A stretch of DNA of 6,784 nt from contig NZ_CAMLJP010000175.1 in assembly GCF_946480385.1 (NCBI RefSeq), forward strand, positions 1 to 6,784, in the 5' to 3' direction. A program made the position numbers and the translations under genes. Positions 1 to 6,784 of this stretch are shown piece after piece. How positions within the stretch are numbered: the first letter of the stretch is position 1; each line of letters starts with the position of its first letter. Source of the DNA: an uncultured Azospirillum sp. GTDB lineage: Bacteria; Pseudomonadota; Alphaproteobacteria; Azospirillales; Azospirillaceae. Below the pieces are notes generated by a model. It did no database searches and was not told the DNA's origin. It saw only the letters and a list, made by a program, of their open reading frames with translations.

Positions 1-91
1 CTGCTTCGTCGTCGTCGTCGGTGGCGGCGTCATCGTCGGGCTCGGCAGCGGGCGGGGGCTTGGGGGAAAACGGATGATCCGGAAGACGCAT
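1..91 (-). CDS. Unidentified gene, 5' end only, acidic low-complexity N-terminus
   Basis: The minus strand has an open frame starting at an ATG (complement of 89-91) that runs off the left edge after 30 codons with no stop. The peptide begins MRLPDHPFSPKPPP, followed by an Ala/Glu/Asp-rich stretch that includes a DDDD run (residues 25-28). Third positions are mostly G or C, as expected for coding DNA here, and the run of GAC codons explains the CGT/GTC-like repeat seen on the plus strand. No strong Shine-Dalgarno sequence precedes the ATG. The Pro-rich then acidic composition suggests a disordered N-terminal tail. It is not carB, whose N-terminus is well conserved and different. I cannot name the protein. 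A start elsewhere, or a non-coding low-complexity tract, remains possible. Confidence 0.45.
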   Translation of the reverse strand, partial: MRLPDHPFSPKPPPAAEPDDDAATDDDDEA

Positions 92-139
92 ATCTGTTGG
101 AACCGCTGATCGCTGCCCATGTTGGCAATCTAGGAGAGG

Positions 140-154
140 CCATATTCCATATGG
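140..154. promoter_or_regulatory. Short inverted repeat between divergent genes
   Basis: CCATAT and ATATGG are perfect inverted arms separated by TCC. The element is AT-rich within a GC-rich region and lies between the start of the minus-strand gene (91) and the small plus-strand frame, overlapping the latter's possible ATG at 151. Such a position would suit an operator controlling one or both genes, but six-base arms are short and could occur by chance. I recognise no regulator site. Confidence 0.18.
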
Positions 155-375
155 TCCGCAACCTCCGGGAGGCCACTGTGGACGATCCCAAATCACAGCC
201 TCGTGACCAGAAAAACGGCAACGAAAAAGCTGCCGACTGCACCCAGTACGGCCAGGCCGCCGGATCGCCCGGCGGGCGTGGCGGCACCAGCTGCTACGGC
301 GGCATCCAGCGGGTCCAGCCGCGCACGGCGACCGCCGCGACGCTGGCCCCTGACAAGGACCGCACCCCCAAATAG
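151..375 (+). CDS. Small hypothetical protein, 74 aa, Gly/Pro-rich
   Basis: I do not recognise this protein. It has two cysteines (about residues 30 and 48), a Gly-rich middle (a GGRGG motif near residue 41), a polar Pro/Thr/Ala tail ending in DRTPK, and no signal peptide or membrane segment, so it is probably soluble and largely disordered. Support for coding is that third positions are about 80% G/C, above the second positions, and this bias begins near 151. The stop codon at 373-375 sits immediately before a strong terminator. The start is uncertain. ATG 151 has AGGAGAGG at 132-139, a rather long spacing. GTG 178 has GGGAGG at 167-172 with ideal 5-base spacing and would give 65 aa. A TTG at 97 is also in frame but its codons look non-coding. 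It converges with carA. Confidence 0.45.
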   Translation: MVRNLREATVDDPKSQPRDQKNGNEKAADCTQYGQAAGSPGGRGGTSCYGGIQRVQPRTATAATLAPDKDRTPK

Positions 376-376
376 G

Positions 377-412
377 AAAAGGGGGGAGCCGCGCGAACGG
401 CTCCCCCCTTTT
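377..412. terminator. Bidirectional intrinsic terminator between the small ORF and carA
   Basis: This is a perfect inverted repeat. The 11-base GC-rich arms GGGGGGAGCCG (381-391) and CGGCTCCCCCC (398-408) surround the six-base loop CGCGAA. Four A's lie on the left and four T's on the right, so the stem can extend to 15 pairs and each strand ends in a U tract. It starts just after the stop of the 151-375 frame and lies 23 bases beyond the carA stop on the other strand. It therefore fits as a shared terminator for two convergent genes and marks the end of the carA transcript. Confidence 0.9.
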
Positions 413-435
413 CACGACCTGCCGAAGGTTGGAGG

Positions 436-1608
436 TCAGGCCGCCTTCTTCTCGGCGATCAGCTGGACGAAGCGGTCGAACAGGTAATGGCTGTCCTGCG
501 GGCCAGGCGAGGCTTCCGGGTGGTACTGCACCGAGAAGACCGGCTTGCCCTTCAGGCGGATGCCCTCGTTGGTGCCGTCGAACAGGCTGACATGGGTGAC
601 CTCGGCGTCGGCCGGCAGCGTCTCCGGCACCACGACGAAGCCGTGGTTCTGGCTGGTGATCTCCACCCGGCCGGAGGCGAGGTCCTTGACCGGATGGTTG
701 GCGCCACGATGGCCCAGCGGCATCTTGGTGGTCTTGGCGCCCAGCGCCAGCGACAGCATCTGGTGGCCCAGGCAGATACCGAACATCGGCACGCCGGTGT
801 CGAGCAGGCCCTTGATGGTCGGCACGGCATATTCGCCGGTGGCGGCGGGGTCGCCGGGGCCGTTGGACAGGAAGACGCCGTCCGGCTGGTGGCGCATCAC
901 GTCCTCCACCGAGGCGGTCGACGGCACCACCGTCACCTTGCAGCCGGCCGCGGCGAGGCAGCGCAGGATGTTGCGCTTGGCGCCGTAATCGATGGCGACG
1001 ACATGGTACTGCGGCTTGTCCTGGGTGGCGTAGCCGCCGCCGATGGTCCAGCCGGCCTCGGTCCAGTCATAGGTCTGGCGGCAGGACACGTCCTTGGCCA
1101 GATCCATGCCTTCCAGACCCGGCCAGCCCTTGGCCTTGGCGATCAGCGCCTCGATGTCGAACTTGCCGTCCGGGGCATGGGCGACGACGCCGTTGGGCGC
1201 GCCCAGGTCGCGGATGCGGCGGGTCAGGCGGCGGGTGTCGACGCCGGTCAGGCCGACGAGGCCGTAGCTCTTCAGCCAGTCGTCCAGGTGGCGGGTGGCG
1301 CGCCAGTTCGACGGGTCGGTGATGTCGGCGCGCAGGATCAGGCCGCGCGCGGCCGGCGTCACCGTCTCGATGTCCTCGAGGTTGGCGCCGGTGTTGCCGA
1401 TGTGCGGGAAGGTGAAGGTGATGATCTGGCCGGCATAGCTGGGATCGGTCAGGATCTCCTGATAGCCGGTCATGGAGGTGTTGAAGCACACCTCGCCCAC
1501 CGAATCCCCCGTGGCGCCGATGCCTCGGCCGCGGAACACCGTGCCGTCGGCCAGGACCAGGACGCCGGTGTGAACCGCATTGTCGGAGGGGGGAGTGGCG
1601 AGAGTCAT
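436..1608 (-). CDS. carA: Carbamoyl-phosphate synthase, small (glutaminase) subunit
   Basis: CarA hydrolyses glutamine and passes ammonia to CarB, which makes carbamoyl phosphate for pyrimidine and arginine synthesis in the cytoplasm. The 390-aa product matches the usual length (E. coli about 382). The N-terminal CarA domain (about residues 14-145) includes GEVCFNTSMTGYQEILTDPSY. The C-terminal class I glutamine amidotransferase domain (about 200-385) has SNGPGDP (248-254), the nucleophile elbow GICLGHQ with Cys279, and QYHPEASPGP with His363 and Glu365, so the catalytic triad is complete. The start at 1608 gives the typical N-terminus and has GGGAAGG at 1618-1624, nine bases upstream. The frame stays open to 1698, but that extension is Arg-rich and atypical. 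carB is not adjacent; transcription ends at the hairpin at 377-412. Confidence 0.97.
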   Translation of the reverse strand: MTLATPPSDNAVHTGVLVLADGTVFRGRGIGATGDSVGEVCFNTSMTGYQEILTDPSYAGQIITFTFPHIGNTGANLEDIETVTPAARGLILRADITDPSNWRATRHLDDWLKSYGLVGLTGVDTRRLTRRIRDLGAPNGVVAHAPDGKFDIEALIAKAKGWPGLEGMDLAKDVSCRQTYDWTEAGWTIGGGYATQDKPQYHVVAIDYGAKRNILRCLAAAGCKVTVVPSTASVEDVMRHQPDGVFLSNGPGDPAATGEYAVPTIKGLLDTGVPMFGICLGHQMLSLALGAKTTKMPLGHRGANHPVKDLASGRVEITSQNHGFVVVPETLPADAEVTHVSLFDGTNEGIRLKGKPVFSVQYHPEASPGPQDSHYLFDRFVQLIAEKKAA

Positions 1609-1986
1609 TCCTGTGAACCTTCCCAAAAACCGCGGCCGGCGACGGATCGGGTGATCGGCGGAACGGCGACGGCCTAGCGTCCCGCCGGGCGCGCACACGC
1701 AACCGCTCGCACCCCATATCCGCCCTGGAGGACGACGACGTGGGATCGAGTGGGCTGATCGGGTGGGCCGGACATCCTATATGACGATTGGCTGCCGGAT
1801 TTCCAGCAATAGCTTTGCAAGGCGGCCCTGATCCGCCGACAAGGTCGGAGGGTCCCGGGGCGCCCTTTCGCTGGATGGGGCTTTTGCCATGGAAATCGGC
1901 GGCCATTTTCGGAATAGTCGGCTGTCCGGCCCGGAGCCTTTCGATCCCGGCCCGCTCCCGGCCCGACGAACCAAGGAAGACAGGAC
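1609..1986. other. Divergent intergenic region, carA / YqeY-family gene
   Basis: These 378 bases lie between two divergent genes and must hold both 5' regions. I see no convincing coding frame. The open frames here are continuations of antisense shadows or are under 20 codons. AT content rises around 1771-1820, a plausible place for promoters, but no clean -35/-10 pair with correct spacing stands out on either strand. Small hairpins occur at 1822-1838 (GGCGG with CCGCC) and 1836-1848 (CCGAC with GTCGG). On the minus strand a T5 tract (1625-1629) lies just before the carA ribosome site, after GC-rich sequence that forms only weak stems. Confidence 0.5.
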
Positions 1987-2451
1987 ATGACGCTGCGCAC
2001 GCAGTTCAACGACAGCCTCAAGGATGCGATGCGCGCGAAGGACCAGCGCGCGGTGTCCACCATCCGCATGATCCTCGCGGGACTGAAGGACCGCGACATC
2101 GCCGCCCGCACCCGCGGCGTGACCGACGGCATCGACGAGGCGGAGATCCTGTCGATGCTGCAGACCCTGGTGAAGCAGCGCAACGAATCGGCGGGGCTGT
2201 ACGATCAGGGCGGCCGTCCCGAACTGGCTCAGCAGGAGCGCGAGGAGATCGCGGTCATCGAACGCTTCCTGCCCAAGCAGATGAGCGAGGAGGAGTCGGC
2301 CGCCGCCATCGACGCCATCGTGACCGAACTGGGCGCCTCCAGCATCAAGGACATGGGCAAGGTGATGGCCGAGCTGAAGGCCCGCCATGCCGGCCAGATG
2401 GACTTCGCCAAGGCCGGCGCTCTGGTGAAGGCGCGGTTTTCGGCGAAGTAA
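1987..2451 (+). CDS. GatB/YqeY domain-containing protein
   Basis: This 154-aa protein has the usual size and layout of stand-alone YqeY proteins, which resemble the C-terminal tail domain of GatB, the tRNA-dependent amidotransferase subunit that recognises the tRNA. The free-standing protein's precise role is not established; tRNA binding is an inference from homology. Visible family features are a helical N-terminal part with STIRMILAGLKDRDI (24-38), then VKQRNESAGLYDQGGRPELA (62-81), IERFLPKQMSEEE (91-103), and the C-terminal subdomain with IKDMGKVMAELK (120-131) and a final LVKARFS. The ATG is preceded by AAGGAAG (1973-1979) at suitable spacing, with a second AGGA next to the start. It is divergent from carA and is the first gene of the plus-strand run leading to dnaG and rpoD. 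YqeY-family genes beside dnaG are common in alphaproteobacteria. Confidence 0.92.
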   Translation: MTLRTQFNDSLKDAMRAKDQRAVSTIRMILAGLKDRDIAARTRGVTDGIDEAEILSMLQTLVKQRNESAGLYDQGGRPELAQQEREEIAVIERFLPKQMSEEESAAAIDAIVTELGASSIKDMGKVMAELKARHAGQMDFAKAGALVKARFSAK

Positions 2452-2546
2452 GGGCCGGCAAACAAGGCGCACTGGCCGCCGCGCGGCGACTCGGGCTAGG
2501 CTGAGGTCTGATCCCCCGCGCGGCAGACGGGCAGGAGGACAGTGGA

Positions 2547-3206
2547 ATGGTCGCGATCCGCAAATCCACCTTCTCAGGCATGACCGTCGCGGAGTTCCTG
2601 GACTGGAACGGCGACGGCACCGACACGCGCTATGAGCTAGTGAACGGCGAACCGCGCGCCATGGCGCCGACGAGCATCACCCACGGCATCCTGCAGAGCA
2701 CCGTCGCCCGCCTGATCGGCAACCATTTGGCCGACCGCGCGCCCGGCTGCCATGTCGTGACCGCGCCGGGCGTGCAGCCCCGCGTCCGCTCCAGCCACAA
2801 CATGCGGATTCCCGACCTGGGCGTGACCTGCACCCCGGACGAACGGGGTCTGCGCACGCTGCCCGATCCGGTCCTGCTGATCGAGATCCTCTCGCCCAGC
2901 AACGAGGCCGAGACTTGGGAGAATGTCTGGACCTACACCACCTTGCCGTCGGTTCGCGAGATCCTGGTGCTGTGGACTGCCGGCGTCGGTGCGGAGCTTC
3001 TGCGGCGGCAGGCGGATGGCAGCTGGCCGGAAAGTCCGCAGGTGATCGTCGGAGACGAGGCGCTGACCCTGGACAGCATCGGCTATCAGGCCCCCACTCT
3101 ATGCCGGCACGCATCTCGTCAGGCAGCCGGACTGACGCAGTGCGCCTGCGCCATCTGCACCCTTGGGGCCGGCGGCGCTGGTTCCCATACTATGCCTCTG
3201 CTATAG
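2547..3206 (+). CDS. Uma2-family (DUF820) putative nuclease, C-terminus apparently frameshifted
   Basis: Uma2/DUF820 proteins adopt a PD-(D/E)XK nuclease-like fold; their biological role is largely unknown. Family landmarks are YELVNGEP (29-36, Glu30), the helix GILQSTVARLIGNHL (47-61), RIPDLGVTC (87-95, Asp90), VLLIEILSPSN (109-119, Glu113), and SVREILVL (135-142). The usual Lys about ten residues after the ExLSPS motif is Asn126 here (WENVW), which I believe occurs in a Uma2 subgroup. The start has a perfect AGGAGG (2533-2538) eight bases upstream, so the gene looks translated. After Pro183 (3093-3095) the tail becomes Cys-rich with poor codon bias. The +1 frame instead reads LYAGTHLVRQPD and stops at 3133-3135, resembling the normal family ending. 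A small deletion near 3096 probably shifted the frame. The 95-base gap before this gene holds no clear terminator. Confidence 0.82.
   Translation: MVAIRKSTFSGMTVAEFLDWNGDGTDTRYELVNGEPRAMAPTSITHGILQSTVARLIGNHLADRAPGCHVVTAPGVQPRVRSSHNMRIPDLGVTCTPDERGLRTLPDPVLLIEILSPSNEAETWENVWTYTTLPSVREILVLWTAGVGAELLRRQADGSWPESPQVIVGDEALTLDSIGYQAPTLCRHASRQAAGLTQCACAICTLGAGGAGSHTMPLL
3163..3191 (+). promoter_or_regulatory. Possible sigma-70-type promoter for dnaG
   Basis: TTGGGG (3163-3168) and CATACT (3186-3191) are 17 bases apart, matching the -35 and -10 consensus at three and four of six positions. The site lies 58 bases before the dnaG ATG and inside the out-of-frame tail of the Uma2 gene, but beyond that gene's inferred original stop at 3135. 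That is where a dnaG promoter would be expected. The match is weak and was chosen by eye. Confidence 0.25.
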
Positions 3207-3248
3207 CCTAGCGCCCATCATCCTCCGTACCCCGGTGACCGTTCGACC

Positions 3249-5159
3249 ATGGCTTTCCCGCCCCAATTCCTGGAAGAACTGCGCACCCGGCTGACCCTGT
3301 CGGAAGTGGTTTCCAAGCGGCTGCGGTTGATCCGCGCCGGCCGCGAGTACAAGGCCCCCTGTCCCTTCCACAATGAGAAGTCGCCGTCCTTCTACGTCAA
3401 CGACCAGAAGGGCTTCTTCCATTGCTTCGGCTGCGGAGCCCATGGCGACATCATCGGTTTCGTCATGCGCCACGACAATCTCGGCTTTCCCGATGCGGTC
3501 GAGCATCTGGCCGGCGAGGCCGGCTTGCCGGTTCCGCGCCCGACGGAGGAGGACCGGCAGCGCTACGAGCGGCGCAAGACCCTGCACGACCTCGTCGAGC
3601 AGGCGGCGCGCTGGTTCGAACAGCAGCTGCACACGCCCGCCGGACGGCCGGGGCTGGACTATTTCATGCGGCGCGGGCTGGACGGCGAGACAATCGCCCG
3701 CTTCCGGCTGGGCTATGCCCCCGGAGATTCGAACGCATTGCGCACCTACCTCGGCAAGCAGGGCTTTTCCGACGAGGACATGGTCAATGCCGGGCTGCTG
3801 AAGCGGCCGGACGACGGCCGGTCTCCCTACAGCTTCTTCCGCAACCGCGTGATGTTCCCGGTGACCGACCGGCGCGGGCAGGTGGTCGCCTTCGGCGGGC
3901 GCATCCTGGAGGGCGACGGGCCGAAATACGTCAACACCGCCGACACCCCGCTCTTCCACAAGGGCACGCTGCTCTACGGCCTGTCGCGGGCGCGGCAGGC
4001 GGCGGCGGACGGCAAGCCGGTGATCGTTGCCGAAGGCTATATGGATGTCATCGCGCTGGTCCGCGCCGGCTTCGAGGGCGCGGTGGCGCCGCTGGGCACC
4101 GCGCTGACGGAGACCCAGGTGCAGGAGCTGTGGAAGCTGATCCCGGCGGCGGAGAAGGTGCCCTTCCTGTGCTTCGACGGCGACAATGCCGGCCGGCGCG
4201 CGGCGTGGCGGGCGGTGGAGCGCATTTTGCCGCACCTCGCCCCCGGCCAGTCGGCCCGCGTCGCCTTCCTGCCGGAGGGCGAGGACCCCGACAGCCTGAT
4301 CCGCGCCCAGGGGCCGAAGGCGATGGGGGCGGTGCTGGAAGCTGCCATCCCGCTGTCCGACGCCCTGTGGCGGATGGAGAGCGACGGCCGGCCGACCGAC
4401 ACGCCGGAGGCCAAGGCCGCGGTGAAGGCGGCGCTGGAGGCCCGCGTCGCTACCATCGCCGACCGCGACGTCCAGAGCTTCTACCGCACCGAGATGCGCC
4501 GCCGCGTCGACGAGGCCTTCGCCCCGGTGCGCCAGGGCTACAACCGCGGACCCTGGGTGCCGGGGCAGGGGCGGGGCCGCTTCGGCGAGGCGCCGCGCCG
4601 CCATGTGCCGGGGACGCCGGGCCGCCTGACCTCCAAGCCGGTGGGGGAGGGGCGCGGCCGCGCCTCCCGCCTCGCCTCGATGCGGGAGCGGATCCTGCTG
4701 GCGACGATCATCAATCATCCGGAATTGTTCGGCGAACTGGCCGAGCCGCTGGGGCTGTTGCCGTTCGGTGACCCGGAGCTGGAAAAACTGCGCTGGGCGG
4801 TCATGGAATGCCTTTCAGACGAGCGCAATCACGACTCGACACTTGACGCCGCTGCGCTTTGTCGCCACTTGTCATCCGCCGGCCATGAGACGATGGTCGG
4901 TGCTTTGCTAGGCGAGTCGACCTATGTCCATGCCGGCTTCGCCCGTCCGGACGCCTCTACGGAGGACGCCCGGAAGGGATGGTGGCCTGCGTGGCGGCAT
5001 CTGCATCACGAGCGGGTGCTCGACGATCTTAGGGAAGCGAAGGCGGCTCTGACCCGTGACAACAGCGAGGCCAACTTCGCGAGGGTCGTGGCTCTTCAGC
5101 AGGAGGTCATAAGGTCCGGTCTGGGTATCGCGGACGACAGTGACTTTGACGATGTCTGA
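3249..5159 (+). CDS. dnaG: DNA primase DnaG
   Basis: DnaG makes the RNA primers for lagging-strand synthesis and replication start, working with the DnaB helicase. At 636 aa it has the full family length. The N-terminal CHC2 zinc-binding domain has PCPFHNEKSPSF and FHCFGCGAHGD, with ligands Cys38, His41, Cys59 and Cys62. The catalytic core follows: FRNRVMFPVTDRRGQVVAFGG (197-217), then the TOPRIM domain with AEGYMDV (Glu262) and CFDGDNAGRRA (Asp310, Asp312), so the metal-binding residues are present. A Gly/Pro/Arg-rich linker (about 431-475) leads to the helical C-terminal domain (about 478-620) that would bind DnaB. The Shine-Dalgarno sequence is weak (GGTGA, 3234-3238), as is common for poorly expressed dnaG. 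The last 120 codons use noticeably more rare codons (TTG, CTA, ATA, AGG, TCA) than the rest. It may be co-transcribed with rpoD, since no terminator separates them. Confidence 0.97.
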   Translation: MAFPPQFLEELRTRLTLSEVVSKRLRLIRAGREYKAPCPFHNEKSPSFYVNDQKGFFHCFGCGAHGDIIGFVMRHDNLGFPDAVEHLAGEAGLPVPRPTEEDRQRYERRKTLHDLVEQAARWFEQQLHTPAGRPGLDYFMRRGLDGETIARFRLGYAPGDSNALRTYLGKQGFSDEDMVNAGLLKRPDDGRSPYSFFRNRVMFPVTDRRGQVVAFGGRILEGDGPKYVNTADTPLFHKGTLLYGLSRARQAAADGKPVIVAEGYMDVIALVRAGFEGAVAPLGTALTETQVQELWKLIPAAEKVPFLCFDGDNAGRRAAWRAVERILPHLAPGQSARVAFLPEGEDPDSLIRAQGPKAMGAVLEAAIPLSDALWRMESDGRPTDTPEAKAAVKAALEARVATIADRDVQSFYRTEMRRRVDEAFAPVRQGYNRGPWVPGQGRGRFGEAPRRHVPGTPGRLTSKPVGEGRGRASRLASMRERILLATIINHPELFGELAEPLGLLPFGDPELEKLRWAVMECLSDERNHDSTLDAAALCRHLSSAGHETMVGALLGESTYVHAGFARPDASTEDARKGWWPAWRHLHHERVLDDLREAKAALTRDNSEANFARVVALQQEVIRSGLGIADDSDFDDV

Positions 5160-5357
5160 CGGTTGATGATGCAGATCGTCGCCAATCGGGCATCGGTTGA
5201 TGGGACTGAGGGCAACAGGACGGGGCCGCATGACAGTTTCTGTGATGGCGGGTTCTGGGTAGATACATGGTTGGGGGTGGGGCGGACGGGCCGGGAAACC
5301 GGGACCGGGCGCTCCTTTCGTCTTTATTCACTGGGGTAATGCGGGGGCACCGATCGC
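5160..5357 (+). other. dnaG-rpoD intergenic region
   Basis: This gap holds no coding frame of note and no hairpin with a clear T tract, so dnaG transcription may continue into rpoD. A nine-base direct repeat, CGGTTGATG, occurs at 5160-5168 (its first base is the last base of the dnaG stop codon's TGAC context) and at 5194-5202, 34 bases apart. A small hairpin CCGG-GAAA-CCGG (5291-5302) has a GNRA-type loop and is followed by pyrimidine-rich sequence. ATGACA at 5230-5235 is close to a -35 box but has no -10 at the right distance. rpoD promoters are expected here by analogy with E. coli, but I cannot place one. Confidence 0.4.

Positions 5358-6784
<1,427 letters not shown>

Noticed and set aside
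1..30. CGTCGTCGTCGTCG tract as a microsatellite or CRISPR-like repeat
   Set aside because: It is explained by consecutive Asp (GAC) codons on the minus strand, and there are no spaced repeats.
1625..1660. T5 tract with GC-rich sequence as an attenuator before carA
   Set aside because: Only 4-5 base-pair stems can be drawn and none abuts the T tract properly.
487..1677. Long antisense reading frame (396 codons) opposite carA
   Set aside because: carA on the minus strand has clear catalytic motifs; the opposite frame has shadow composition and no motif.
1609..1698. Longer carA start at 1698, adding 30 residues
   Set aside because: The extra residues are Arg/Pro-rich and unlike CarA N-termini, while the ATG at 1608 has a suitable ribosome site and a normal beginning.
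1620..1720. Arg-rich upstream peptide (MGCERLRVRARR...) as an arginine leader for carA
   Set aside because: Arg-rich peptides are common by chance in GC-rich out-of-frame DNA. The frame continues far into carA without a stop, and no convincing terminator/antiterminator pair follows.
3201..4718. Long antisense reading frame (505 codons) opposite dnaG
   Set aside because: It is a shadow of the strong third-position bias of dnaG. The product is low-complexity (Arg, Ala, Gly, His-rich) with no recognisable domain.

Overview
The window is high-GC bacterial chromosome that reads as an alphaproteobacterium, most likely Rhodospirillales and close to Azospirillum. The basis is strong G/C bias at third codon positions, the style of the primase and sigma-70 proteins, and the gene order carA / YqeY-family gene / dnaG / rpoD, which is common in alphaproteobacteria. 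The genus is an inference from remembered family sequences; no search was run.

Left part (1-435): the window opens with the first 30 codons of an unidentified minus-strand gene with an acidic, low-complexity N-terminus. It is divergent from a small plus-strand reading frame (151-375, 74 aa) that I do not recognise but whose codon use looks real. That frame runs straight into a strong symmetrical hairpin (377-412) with A and T tracts on its two flanks, a bidirectional terminator shared with carA, which converges on it from the right.

Middle (436-3206): carA, the glutaminase subunit of carbamoyl-phosphate synthetase, lies on the minus strand (436-1608) with no carB next to it. A 378-base non-coding gap separates it from a divergent plus-strand GatB/YqeY-domain gene (1987-2451). 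Next comes a Uma2-family (DUF820) putative nuclease (2547-3206) whose last part appears frameshifted: the expected C-terminal end is readable in the +1 frame and stops at 3135.

Right part (3249-6784): dnaG, the replicative primase (636 aa), is followed after 198 bases by rpoD, the primary sigma factor, which runs off the right edge after 475 codons. rpoD has no stop codon in the window but its start and reading frame are clear.

Functionally this is a housekeeping locus: pyrimidine/arginine precursor synthesis, a tRNA-amidotransferase-like accessory protein, replication priming and general transcription. It corresponds to the macromolecular-synthesis cluster (rpsU-dnaG-rpoD in E. coli), with a YqeY-family gene where rpsU would be and a Uma2 gene inserted. 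I found no CRISPR array, tRNA, rRNA, insertion sequence, phage gene or clear new system. The points most worth a second look are the frameshifted Uma2 gene, the unrecognised small gene, and the changed codon use at the 3' end of dnaG.
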